Part shown: positions 1 to 12,200 of the stretch, one piece after another
Position numbering within the stretch: position 1 is the first letter of the stretch
Layout of the letters: each line of letters starts with the position of its first letter
Source: Polytrichum commune
Taxonomy: Eukaryota; Streptophyta; Polytrichopsida; Polytrichales; Polytrichaceae
Reading direction: 5' to 3'
NCBI GenBank assembly: GCA_950295325.1
Contig: OX485809.1
Coordinates: 41,507,081-41,571,080, forward strand
DNA length: 64,000 nucleotides
Program-made: the position numbers and the translations under genes
The notes under the pieces: generated by a model
The model's database searches: none
What the model saw: the letters and a program-made list of their open reading frames with translations, nothing else
What the model was told of the DNA's origin: nothing

Positions 1-258
1 ATCAGGCAACCTTTTGTGACAAGGGAGCGACAATCACATACAATTATAACAATTGAAGGAAGTGATGCACGAGGAGATTGTTATGATGTAAACCCTACCT
101 CTCCTTAGTCCAACTTAAGCCTTAACTTTCCAAGCCCATGAAAGGGGTTTGTTGATCCTTGTTTGCACACACTATTGACCAAGATGACAGACCAAGGGGT
201 GCGTATGACCAGTGCATACAACATGGTGATGACATTGTGACACGAGTATACTTAGGGC
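1..258. other. Left edge, no gene seen
   Basis: AT-rich sequence with no convincing exon, RNA gene or repeat boundary. It may be the outer part of repeat R that begins clearly at about 259. Confidence 0.5.
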
Positions 259-354
259 CACTTCACACATGAGACTGAGAGCCCATGACCAGTACACGTC
301 AAGCACTCTCATTAGTGGAAAAGGCGGAGCCCGTCCAAATTCGCTTCACACTAC

Positions 355-2351
355 TGTAGTTAGCTTTTGCTCTCATTTAAATAACCCAAAACCCATGGTA
401 CAGACTCTCAAGGAAGGCTTTACTAGTGTTTATTACATGCATTTGTCACTTCATAGTTCATCAATTAGACCAAAGGGTTGCTACATTTACTCTATAACAT
501 GACTAGTATGTCTTTTGCTCTCCTTTTCTCTCTTGATTTTCCTCTCAATATTTCTTAGTCAGTGGGGTATGTGTGTCAGTAAGTTGTAGTTTCCATCTCG
601 CCATGAGATTTTGCATAACAATAGTCAAGAGAGAACAATAGTCTTTGAGTATCACAATTGTCTTTGGTAATCATTGGCCAATGCATTTTCAAATCACAAC
701 AATTCCTTCATTACTTGGTCCATGTTAATTCCAATACAAGACAAATTGTTTATTTCTTAATTTGCATATTTAATTATTACTCACAACTTATCCAACTAAC
801 AACGAACATCAAGGTCAAGCTATAATCTTGGTCACCCTGGACAACCTACAACAACAACAACCAGGGTAACACACAAGACAATAGTTGATCGTGTTAATTC
901 ACATTTCATACTCAAAGATCAAATCTCTTGACTAAGTATCAATTTATAACTCAACTTAAGACTAGGATAACTTATGCCTAAATCTCATTGCTATTCCAAA
1001 GTTCATCCTATCTTAGACTTACTCTCAATAACCCTAACATCTCAAATCCCCGCTAATCAACTGATCAAAATTGGTTTCTCATCACTTCAGTTGATTGGGA
1101 TCCTCTCATTAACTTCACTTTCCGAATTATAATCATATCAACCTAAAGTTATCATTTTAATTATATTCACATTTGGTTGACTATTTGCTCTTTACTCTTC
1201 AACCGCCTCTCACAGGCTCAACTATAATCAATTATTCCACTTTGTGGTATGGCCTTACACCTTCCTCGCCCTGCTCATCTCAGGCCTCTACTAGAGCCAA
1301 TAGTTTAACTCTTAGCCTGACACTTGGCCTTCTGGCTTTACTCTCTCTCTCTCTCTCTAGTCGCTCTTGGCTCACCCTCTCCCAGGGAAACAATAGTTTT
1401 TTCTTCACTTCATCCTTTAACTACCGCCTTCTTCAGCCAAGGATTTTGCATATGCGCCAAATTCAATGGGTTCTGACCACTCAATGTTTGTCTCTTAGAC
1501 TGGTTATGCTTCTCACTCTGACAATAGTTTGCTTGTATCACAATCTTTGCACCCTCCTTATTCACTATTCCGGTAGGCTCAACTATGTGCACGGGTTCAC
1601 CCTCAAACAATAGTTACACAATGTTCAGTTTAGTCCGTCAATAGTTTCCACTCATGCTTTCTCCTCTCAGTTCTCTCTCCCTTATTCGTATCTTCTCTCA
1701 CTCCGAGCTTGATGCTTTCTCACTTAATCTCTCAATATTTCTCACAATTTGAACTCACTCAATTTCTCTCTCAATTTCACCATTCACAATTCACTCCCAG
1801 ATTGTTTAATAATCCGCTCACATTGCTTCATCCTCATCGGTTCACACGCACTCACTCTGGCAATCCTAGTCTCAATCAATTGTAATTATCATAACAATAT
1901 ATAGTTATCCCACATTGCATTCATGCTATCTCAACAAACAAATAGTTCGACACTGCTCCGGCCATTCGATGCCAACAACAATCGAAAACACAATAAACTT
2001 AAACAGAGTCTGGCAATCCTGCAATCACTGCAGCGATTACTCAGTTTCTCATAAAATAGTTTAACTATTATCCTCGCATAGTCTGTGTCGAGGGAGACAA
2101 GACTATCAGTTAAACAATGCGCTCAAAAACTATCAGAGTAATGTATGGTCGCCTCTCCCTCGCCAACCCTCTTAGCTAGGCGGGGAAGACGATAGTTGTT
2201 GTAACCAACTATGGGCACCTAAGCCCACGCTAATAGTTATAACCACCCTTCTAGCCTATGGTTTAACTATTTTCATCTCATGGATACTATTTCATCCAAT
2301 TACTATCTATTTGTCTATAGTTTAACCATTTGGCCAAAAATTTGGCTCACA
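355..2351. mobile_element. Solo LTR, family A (about 2.0 kb)
   Basis: The element starts TGTAGTTAGC and ends TTTGGCTCACA, so it has the TG...CA ends of an LTR. It is flanked by a perfect 5-bp duplication ACTAC at 350-354 and 2352-2356. The repeat R copy at 48 kb lacks it and has a single ACTAC. No coding region and no internal copy of the ends is visible, so a solo LTR fits better than a full retrotransposon. The interior carries a recurring AATAGTT/AACTATT motif (for example around 1393, 1527, 1608, 1636, 1944, 2056, 2190 and 2230) and a CT microsatellite at 1341-1359. Reverse-complemented, its right end (TGTGAGCC...) resembles the 5' end of family B, so the two may be distantly related. Confidence 0.85.
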
Positions 2352-2484
2352 ACTACACTTGAGGGACCAACGTAGTATGTGCATGCAAAATGGATGTAAG
2401 GTCTACATGGATTCCTACATGGCATCGAATGGATCATGTTTTAGGGTCACTTGGATTATTTTCAAAAACCACCTCTTGGAGGTA

Positions 2485-4165
2485 TTGTTCTCCCTCTTTA
2501 GTTTGACACATTTGGGAAACACAAAAAATGTCATATTATTAAGGTGTCGTCTTCTCGTTGATATGACAAATGGCGTAAAATTGTCGTACTATCAAGGGAA
2601 TACAAAAACATAAGCAATATGAGCTTAAAAATATATACAACGAGTTTAAGCAATATAGATTGTATGTAAATAACAACTTATAACTCCAAACAAATACAAA
2701 TACTCTCAAGAACTCTTGAAACATGAGTTCAAAGATCTATGTTGTTGCCTACCCAAGTTAGTAATTGTCATCTTATCTAAATTCCCTGCTAGCTTTTGAA
2801 AACTAGTAATTTCATTAACATGAAAATGTAAAGAGTTGTGTAATAAGAAATTAGACAACAATGATGCATGATGTTTAGCATCACTAAGCTTTAATATAGG
2901 TGGAGCAACATCATACACATCTACTAAATGTAAATCAATATTAAGATCAAATTAAGCCTTGTGCATAATCGATTCCTAAAGCAACATCCACCAACTCATT
3001 AGTACTCAATTCTAGCTTAGTAATCTCTTCCCCTTCCATCTAAATGTAAGTCTCATTTGACATCTCATCATATCCAATCGCAACTTTGAAATTTGAGCAT
3101 CAAGTTCATATGACTCTTCTTTCATTTTACTCTTCTCCCTTCATCAACTAGGGAAAAATAGCATTCCATGTTGCAAGTAATATACACGCCTTTCTCCAAC
3201 AATTCATGATTATATGTGCATCCAACTCACTCCATACTTCATAACTCGACATGATAGCATGTCTGATGTTGGGCACTACCTTCCTTAAGTCCTTTAATGT
3301 AGCATCATCATACTATGATAAAACCCACTGCAAAAGTTTTCTTCAAAGACTAAATTTTGAAAGACGCTATTATACCTTGATCCAAAGGTTGAACTACGCT
3401 TGCAACATTGGGAGGAAGGAATACCAAAGTCATGTTGCTCAATTCCAAGATTGAATAACCACGAGACTTACCAATTTTGGCAAAGCTTACAACATGCGAA
3501 GATGCATTATCCAAAATCATAATCACCTTTTGATTTTGGCTTTTGAACTGATTGTTGAGTTGCAAAATCCAAGCTTCAAATATACCCCCCTTCATCCAAG
3601 CCGTTTTATTTGAGTGCCACCAAACATACTAATGAGGCTGCCACCTTCCAAAACATTGCGGTTGCCCACACGTATAAATCACAAGCAACTTCAACTTATC
3701 AGTCCCAGTTGAATTAACAAGAAGAGCAAGTGTTACACGCTCCTTTTGTAACTTCCGACCCTTCACCTTCCTTTGTGTTAATGTTTTATTGGGATGTTCT
3801 CTAAAATACAATCCAATCTCATTCATGTTATAAACATCTTCATGCTCATAATTTGACACAAAAAAATAGGAAGGAGGCCACTCTAACCCTAACCATGTCC
3901 ATTCTACACTAGTAACCCTAATTATCATTAAGCTCCCAATGATAAGTGAAGTTCCCAAGTGAAAATGGATGTATTTTAGATGTACATAACATAGATGAAA
4001 GGAATTTTAGCATTAACTACCTCTTTAATATGACAAAATGGAGATTCTAAATGTCGTATTATCAAGTGACGTAGTCGTATAAAAGAGGGAGTTTTGAACT
4101 AAAAAGTTTGGTCGCGCAAAAATGTGTCATAATATCTAGGGTGTCGTGTTAACAAGGTTAGACTA
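2485..4165 (-). mobile_element. pogo/Tigger-type DNA transposon, inactive
   Basis: The insertion is defined by comparison with the empty copy of repeat R at 48 kb: the flanks read ...GGAGG-TA before and TA-GGCCTAAC after, which is the TA target duplication expected for pogo/Tigger elements. Both ends carry versions of TGACACATTT and of GTCGTATTATCAAGG, so the terminal inverted repeats look degenerate. It contains the broken transposase at 2706-3958. Confidence 0.75.
2706..3958 (-). pseudogene. Tigger/CENP-B-like DDE transposase, broken
   Basis: On the minus strand, 3958 to 3350 is one frame with a single in-frame TAG near 3629. It carries recognisable DDE_1 (pogo/Tigger) motifs: YNMNEIGLYFREHP, then WMKGGIFEAW, ILDNASSHV and PPNVASVVQPLDQG. 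The first catalytic aspartate of the family (NMDETGL) is Asn here (NMNEIGL), while the second (LDN) and third (QPLD) are kept. A separate open stretch at 2918-2706 ends in QHRSLNSCFK, like the C-termini of Tigger transposases. The N-terminal DNA-binding part is not recognisable. With an internal stop and a lost catalytic residue it cannot encode a working enzyme. Confidence 0.85.
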
Positions 4166-4195
4166 TAGGCCTAACACAAAACCGGGAGACCTCCC

Positions 4196-4789
4196 TTATA
4201 ACCAATCATTGACAAAATTGATGGGAGAAAAGAGGCATAGAGCTAACCACGCTGATGCATCTTCCCTTCTACTTTGGTCAAACGGGGCGACAAGCTCAAC
4301 TGCTATTGCAAGATCTGCATACCCACTTGCTTGTTGAGGGCATGAATGCAGTAAGTGTGAATAGGGGTGCTGTGCCTTTCTGCTAGTAGTGATACGATGG
4401 TGATATTGTTTGGCTTGTACCTTTCCAATACCTGAAGTCCACTTATCAAATTCCACTCTCGTGTTGAACCAAACATAATAGGAACTCTATCTAGCTACAT
4501 CTGTAGTTACATCTTTCTATGTTGATCAAACTATAAGTTCAAGAAAGAAGGATTCAAGTCGAAGAGCACAAAATGCATGCTCAGCCATGATTATCTATTC
4601 ATATCAGTGAATGGAGACTCCACAAATATTTCTAAATATCAGGAAGAACCAGATAAACACCCCAATGTACTGTGGGACGTCAAACTTGCAAATTCGATTC
4701 CATGTGTAAGGTGTATTGGAGCCTCAACATACAAGTCTATACAAGCTAAACCAAACTGGGAAAAACCTTACTTGGTAATTACAGGTTGA
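4196..4789. other. Intergenic, nothing recognised
   Basis: No exon-like stretch with splice sites and no repeat relationship seen. The short open frames here have no recognisable content. Confidence 0.4.
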
Positions 4790-5640
4790 TCATTGTAACC
4801 CCCCATAATATGCTCCCTAGCCTAGTGTTGAATAATGCCTTGGAGCTGAGGCATGGACACGGGCCTGCGGGACACGGCAGTCCGCTCCCCCATTTTTTCA
4901 GCGGGCAGGCCCCCAAGCTTGTCCGGCACGATGTCCCAGGTTCACTTGCAGTGGCCGGTCTTGCCGATGCACTGCACTTGCAATGGCCGGTTACCGTCCG
5001 TCAAACCGTACTTGGTCCATTCTGGATGTTGCAGCAGTGAGCGCCATGTTGCAACAACGAGCACGACGGTGCGGCCACGAGCTCCAGGCTGCGGCAACGA
5101 CTGCAACTGAGCCAGGGTGCTAATGGGGGTGTGTGCGGGGCCTACAAAGCCAGGCAACCGTGCATATTGGCTTCCATATGCGGGGCCTCCATAGCCAAGT
5201 TGTTGTGCATATTGGCTTCCATATGTGGGGCCTCCATAGCCAGGCTGCCGTGCATATAGTATTCCATAGACATGACACTTTATGAAGGTGACCGGCAATG
5301 AAGGTCATCATCAAAAGAAAGGACTTCAAGAACAAAGTGGCCTTTAGTACCCAAGGTGACCAGCCTATCCGGTCACCGAAGCTTTCTAACCGGCACATGT
5401 CGTTCTTGTGACCATTAGCACCGCCGGTCCTTGCACAACATACAATGTGGGACACCCATCCATGGGGGGTCCCGGTCCTTGGGTGAGAGGGATGGGCACA
5501 TGGCACCACCCTTTTTTCACTGACCCACCCATTTATTTAAAAAAACGGACCGGGACCGGTACATGGAACCTTGCCCTTAAGCCCTCAATCTGGCCCAATT
5601 TTATTGATTTTTTGCAAGTCCGATCTTGTTACATGTAAAG
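4790..5640. other. GC-richer stretch with a minisatellite
   Basis: This block is clearly more GC-rich than its surroundings, and several frames stay open for 70-130 codons mainly for that reason. The only structured part is the 45-bp repeat at 5137-5258. It could be an old gene fragment or part of a repeat; I cannot tell which. Confidence 0.35.
5137..5258 (-). repeat. 45-bp minisatellite coding a 15-residue GYGGP repeat
   Basis: About 2.7 copies of a 45-bp unit. On the minus strand the unit is in frame and reads as repeats of the type GYGGP-x-YGSQYA-xxx inside an open frame from 5298 to 4942. Tyr/Gly/Gln repeats of this kind occur in low-complexity tails of RNA-binding proteins, but no RNA-binding domain is nearby, so this is either a gene scrap or a chance open repeat. 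Confidence 0.55.
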
Positions 5641-6725
5641 TGATGAGGTCTGATTTTAGGTCATGATGTTCTTGAGAGGAAAGCGTAGTGAAGAAAATTA
5701 ACTTTTTATGAACCAACATTAGAGATGTTCATCATCCAAACGGATGAGTCCAATCCAGCTCATGTTGAGAGTTCGGGAAAAGGAAAAGCGCATCCTGATT
5801 TCTTCAAGCCAACCCGAAGGTTTGGTGTCAAAATTGTGCCACCTAGAATGCCACATGGGATGATGGAGTGTTTGGACCCAACCCTAGTATGAAGCCCTTG
5901 AGCCGGAGTTGATGAAATCGAGTGATCTTATTGGGCCAAATTTTGAGAGTTCAGGCCAACCCTCAATCTGGCCCCAAGTATAAAATGGGCCTTTATTATA
6001 TGGAGGATGACTCAACTTCTAAAAAGGCATGCACAAATGTATCCTCCTCAAAGGATGAAGAGGTGGATTGAAAGCCATCAAAGGTTTTACTATTTGAAAG
6101 CACTATTAATTTTGTTGGGGTTTATGATGTGTTGGACTTGTAAGTAAGTTGAGCACATAGAGCACAACCACATTAGGGTTCAACTCCCCATCAAGTTATT
6201 TGTTCCAAGTTGCTTGATTGAATGTGAGGCACACATGGCTTGATTAGTATTTTGAATATCATTCACACATTTATACATGCCATATACACCATTCACACAT
6301 AGCTTGATTGATTATCATTGACACATATGCATTCATGTGGTCATTCACAAGTGTACAATATGTTAAAAGTGAGAAGTTCAGTATTGTATTCGAGAACATT
6401 CCAATTCGAAGTTACTTGCATAAAGATAGCTGCAAAAGAACAATCAAGCTCACGTTGGAGGAACAAGCTTCATGTCCTTATCACCTCCCATGGATTGTTG
6501 GTTGGTCCCTTGTCAAACAACTTTGTTAACACCTCTGCATAATATTGGTTGACCATGGTTAAACGAATTCTTTAACCTAATGGTTCATCATCAATACATC
6601 CATGATCATTGAGAATAATACATTTTTGTGATCTTCATTGCAATGTGCAGTATATGTGTAGTGTTCTAATCCATGATTGGACCTTAAAGCCTCAAATTTT
6701 TCTTGAGGTTTCGGTACGCCTAAAC
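5641..6725. other. Intergenic, nothing recognised
   Basis: AT-rich, with short open frames only and no splice-site-bounded exon or repeat ends that I could support. Confidence 0.4.
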
Positions 6726-7306
6726 CTAGATATCCAAGAATTTGAGATATGCAACCATTTTGATGACCTCAACAAACAGGTGAACAACACTCTGATTCTC
6801 ATCTTTATTATTTTTAGGATTTACAAGATGAAGGGATAAGTGTTGAAGGGTAGTGATGCGTTGTTGTGCTTGCAATTCAAGCATCAATACTCTTCCAGAG
6901 CCCCTTGAGAATTGATGCAATTGAAGAGTGTGGACGTGGTTGTCAAGACATAGAAGCTCTACCAACTTCTGATATGACCACCCCTTATCCTTAGTTCACA
7001 CCTACCAAGAAAAAAATCACTTTTCTGGATGGAAGGCTTGTGGTGAAGGAACTTGCCCAGATGCATCACGGATGTATCATTCCAAGTGAGGGCATTGTCA
7101 AATTGTGCACTTTGGAGAGCTTGGTATGATCCACCCTTATGTGTTGAAAGCATCTCTTCAAGAAATATTTCAAGCACTACCATAAGTCCCCATTTGTCAT
7201 ATTCCGTATTGGACCATAACCCAACCAACTTGGCACTTGAGTTTGGTGCAGCAATCGGATGACATGCAGCCTTGAGCTTTTGTGGTGCTACATGACCCAC
7301 AACCAC
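6726..7306 (-). pseudogene. Unidentified open stretch, possibly a decayed TE gene
   Basis: Two minus-strand open frames, 7306-6959 (115 codons) and 6965-6726 (79 codons), overlap by a few bases in different frames, as if one frame of about 190 codons had suffered a frameshift. The upstream part includes LTWNDTSVMHLGKFLHHK and GLMVVLEIFLEEM, the downstream part LQLHQFSRGSGRVLMLELQAQ. I do not recognise a family. With so many repeats around it, a transposon-derived protein is the simplest guess. Confidence 0.25.
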
Positions 7307-9283
7307 TATTTTTGTGAGAGTAGAAGAGTGGTTTGTATTAGGTATTGGTTCTTTTTTTTGAGGACGGATATCGGTATATAATGGGAGCCCTTATCGTGTA
7401 TTGTTGCAGTGGTGCCAATTTGAGCACCGTTTGAAGAGGTGGCTGACAGCTCCACTCAAAACTCACATAATTTTTTATGAGATTTATCATCTTCGATACT
7501 TCTCAGATCAATGAACAAGTCGCCATTCTATGCCTCTTTAAATCACCTATACACAACTACACGAGGAGGAGGAGAATCTATTCCAGTTTGATCTGAAGAT
7601 GTCATCAGGCTTGAAAGGACAGGATAGAAGATAGTCTCAAATGACTTGCAAATTGTTTCACACTTGGCACAGAGAAAATTACAGAACCTCCAGCTATGTT
7701 CATATGCTTCAAGTGGCCTTGACGACGAGAAAACCTGTTGAAATAATGAAGAATAAGGGAGTGGAGTGGAAATTCCTGCAATTAATCAGAATGAACACGC
7801 ACAAGAAGTACAGAACTGTAATTCAACCTTTCCATGGAGCAAGAAATATAATTCACGACTCAAAATGTTTGGCCGTAGAAGACTCACCAAAACATTCTGA
7901 ACTCCTAACACGCCAGCACTTCACCAGTCTTTGATCAATGAGAAGCATCACATCTCTCTAACCCTTAAGTCTGGAGTTCCACAAGAAATTCACACATACC
8001 CCAGATCCAAGAGCTTATTCACATGCCAGCCGAACAGTTTGCAGGACGATAGTGGCTCAAACTAGCTCCAGCAGAAATCCTCGGTCAAGTGGCATCACAA
8101 CAGCAATATACACATGCCACCACAGTACCAGACTCTCAGAATGGCTCGCTTGCCAAGTTGTGCACCCTGCAACTTATGGTGACCTTAGTTAGAGGAGAGC
8201 AGGGCAGCGGAGAAATGCCAACTACAGCAGACAATAAATTGCCACGATCGAGGAACCGTGTACCCTGCTCCAACTTCCCAAATTGCTTTGCACAATGAGA
8301 AAATACTATTTTCAGAAATTATCTTCAGTTCTTCAGCATCAACACGACAGACATTGCCACTTCCAATGTAAACATCAAGACCTCATGACTGCATGGCAAC
8401 ATCAAGGAAAATATGCAAAATGAAAACATTAGCATGTGACATCCATGTTGAATGCTAGAAAGTCTAAACAAGAGAGTTGGATGCTAATTTCTAAGCTAAC
8501 TGAGTCGGATGCTTGTTCACACGAGATACAGAGAAGGGTCAACACCAAGTGAAGTAGCAGAGCCGCCATGGAAGGAACAGTAATCCTATGAAGGCCGGAT
8601 AAAACCCTAGATATCACATACATGTACACCTATCTATTTTGTGTTATTTAAACCCTCACTAATCAAAATGTTAGTTTTGGAACACATCACCTTATGCTTA
8701 TCTGGCAAGTTTGGGTTAGAGAAGCAAGCAATTACACAGAAAAATAGATTCCTCACCTCATGAGGTGCCACAGGCCCACTTCAAAATGCATGAATTAAGT
8801 AGAACATTACATATTCATGCCAAAACAAAAGTCCAGGTGGCTCTGGTTCAAGGTTCCTGTCATTTTGCTCATGGGTGAGTTGCATGTCAATCAACAGTAT
8901 CTTCACATACAGACTTTGACTAGCCAAAATGGTAGCATTCACAAGTTTGCAGCAATTTTCAGTAGCAGATTCTAGAGTAACGATTACAGGTAGACAGCAT
9001 TTGGACAGAGTGACAAATGGACATTTGGCGTGGCTGGACACTTAGGAAATACTTCCAGAATTTACATGATAGCACCCTTGAATTAATCACCAATATACAA
9101 TGGCAAAAAAAAAACAGCCCACTAATTCAGTGATCCCTTTGAAGAGCCTTGTTGGCGCTGCTTACGACTAAATCACATATTTCCAACTTTACAATCTGGG
9201 TTATAACACCTAATCCGTAAACACTAAATCCCTTAAAACAGTTAGTCCGTGCCACCTAACAATAAGGCGGTTAAGGGAGGATG
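7307..9283. other. 3' flank of the FYR gene, nothing else recognised
   Basis: The stretch follows the stop codon of the minus-strand FYR gene (stop at 9284-9286). It should hold the 3' UTR and polyadenylation site, which I cannot place. No other gene seen. Confidence 0.4.
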
Positions 9284-12200
9284 TTATTGCCTTCCGTCAA
9301 GCTCCACACAGCGTAATCTTCTCAACTTGGCAGACCAGTAGTGGTTGAACAAGCTGCCTGGACTGCACCCCGCAAACTGCCGTGGAAACTTCCCAACTTC
9401 TTTCAACCTTTTGGTGATGTGGAACTCTGACAGCCAAGAGAGGGGCTCCAGCTGGACCTCTTCCTCTTTACATGGCGCTCCAGCTGGTGAGTAAATGATC
9501 TCTTCAAAGGGTGCATCCTCCTCATGTAGTAATTGAGATGCGTCTTCCAAATTCTCGAGTGGGATGATGAGTGGTGGGATTATGGGTACTACAGATGCAT
9601 GAGTTACGGCTTCCTCAGGATGTGGTGGTGGTGGTGTCTTCAAAGGGACATCCTTGCTGACATTTGGACTTGGAGGGCACTCGGGTGCAAGTACACCTTG
9701 TGTGACCTCGATGTCCAATGTCCTCATTGGAACATTTGGCAAATAGTCCTGCCGTCTGGAAAGATAATAAAGTCATTAGTCTAGAAGGTTGTTGTTCAAC
9801 GTGAAGGACATTAGAATTGCCCTTTTAAATTATAATTAATATTTGATTGGGAGTTGGTTGTTTTACATACATCCATATTCAGGAAGTGTTCTTCAGTGCA
9901 TCCTCAAATGTAGTGTGGAGGTTTCAACAAAGACCATCCTGTATATAGGTTCATTGAGGGATAAACTCATTCTGGCAAGCCAAGAGGTGGAGAAATGAGT
10001 TTGGCCCTCAATGACATATATTAAATGCTCTTCAACCAAATTCAAAAACTACCTCCAAGCACACACCACAAGTGGAAAGAAATTATAGATTTTATACGTA
10101 AAACAACCAATGAGAAATCAAAGGGGACCAACTCCCATAGAAAAGTCCCGCTGGATTTATCTGATAAATAAATTGACTGGTAAATGTAAGGAGGAAACAA
10201 ATGTACGGAGGCAAATGCAATGAACATAGATGGCATTGCATTAGAACAACATTGCATATGAAGGTAACCAAAAGACTAGCCAAAGACATCAAAGGTAGCC
10301 ATTCCAGAAACTAGGGTGTCATCTGCTACTGTAACTTGAGTGCTCCACCAGGTACTTAAAGAAGAAAAAACTCCAGTATGCCTTACTGTATCTCACTGAT
10401 TCAGAGACTATCCACAAAGAGTAGAAGACAAAGATGACACAAAGTCAGGAAGAAGAGATTCACAGAAGAACATAATATTACTGAAGTGTGGCACTCAAGA
10501 GTTAATAAATCGTAAATAGAATTCTGCTGATTAATTTGTATAGAAGACCAGAGATGCATATTGAAATATTACTAACCTGTACTTGGTGCACTTTTCTGCA
10601 TCAGGTAGCTGTTGAATCAGTCTTGCAATTGTTGGATTTGCATACCCAAAATATTCAGGCCCTGTGGAAAGTGACACAGAAATGTGACTCAAGTGTGGAA
10701 TGGAAATCATTCATCTGCAAATAAGATGCAATAAAAGGCACTTTATGAATATCTTGAGAGCTGGACACAATACCATTAGCTCTACAGAACTTCAACCGGA
10801 GATTTGTCGGAAGGATGTGCCAGGATCTGTAACTAACCAGAAACATTTGCAAATGTTTTTTTTCCACCTTCCTCAATCCGAAGTGCCCCCACTCGCTTGA
10901 CAACAACAGTCCAGACTGCAGTTGCCGAGATCCCCACAACAGGATTGCTTTGATCATCCTCTGCAGCAATTTTATAAAACATATTGAAATGAATAGAACC
11001 CCTATTCATAATTATCATGATCTAGTCATGAGGGGAATTCTGCGCTCAGGTGCCAGTGTTTGTTGCCTTCCCACCACCGATGATGAGTCAAAAGCTAAGA
11101 AAGACTGAATAACAGATGGAACGTGAAAGAGATTGTTTAAATAAATTTGGCATGGAGTGTAATGGCGACAAGAAATGTAAAAAAAGCAGTGTAGACATAC
11201 CAGGAGTGAGTCGAAATTCAGGTGCTTGTCCATCATCAACAATTTCACACCTGAGAAGTAGGATCGTAAAATACAGTATTAATGGTGAGACAACTGTACA
11301 ATATCTATTAAAACTGTAAAGATAGAATGAATCGTTTACATGAGGTAGTATGGTTTCACATCTCACCAGTAAAATATTCGATTCTCAGAATTAAGCATAC
11401 TTGCATAGGCACGCCGGCTTTTATATCCTGCAGGCCTGCAACACCCTCACTCAAGTCTATACTGTCAGGAAAAGAGAGCACATCACTTCAACCAAAAATG
11501 CATAGCACCTAGTATGTCAAAGTACAAAGCCTGTCACCACATATGAATTGCTCTGAACAGATTCTGATGTCAAAACATATTAGGCTAGAACCGAGAAATG
11601 TACCAGATATACTTTTCACTGTGGAAGTTGGGGCGATTCCACACAATTTTTCCCAAGTCATAGACCTGGAGGCTCGGCCCCAACTTAATTGGGAAGACAG
11701 GGCGGCCTTGTGCATCTCGTGGTACTTCCTCACAACGGCGTCGCTTGTTGACAGGTGCAAAGTCTGATGATTTCTCCACATTGACTGGATGTGGGATTGC
11801 TGCAGATGTTCCTGCAGACGGAGGGTGAGAATGAAAATAAAACTTTCTGCAACACTAGAGTTCTCCTTTTAACTAAATGGGAATTTACATCCGGAGCTGA
11901 TCCCCTATAATTTTCCATTGGTTGTTTTGCTTACTATGTTCTCCATAAGTTGTTCAATAACTTCTTTCCACTTGTGGTGCATGCTCTGAGGTTTGAATTT
12001 AAATGAGCAACCTATTTGGGTTCATTGAGGACTAAACTCATTTTCCCACCTCTTGGCATGCTAAAATGGGATTGACTCTCAATGGACCGATAAAAAATGC
12101 TCTTCAGTCAAACCTCCACACTGCCTCCAAGTATTCACCAAAAACTTAACAAACATGAAAGGTGCTGTATGCAACACAACCAACTCCCGTCCAAAATCCA

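Larger units (their letters stand above)
259..4195 (+). repeat. Dispersed repeat R, copy 1, split by two insertions
   Basis: The pieces 259-354, 2352-2484 and about 4168-4195 read on from one another and together match the reverse complement of 48113-48357, where the sequence is uninterrupted. The first gap is filled by a solo LTR (355-2351) and the second by a Tigger-type element (2485-4165). I do not recognise R itself; it shows no open frame of note. The uninterrupted copy acts as an empty site for both insertions. Confidence 0.8.

Noticed and set aside
11015-11090. Open stretch DSSSVVGRQQTLAPERR after an acceptor, as an extra FYR exon
   Set aside because: Including it breaks the FYRC domain; skipping it joins RLTP directly to EDDQ in the right phase.
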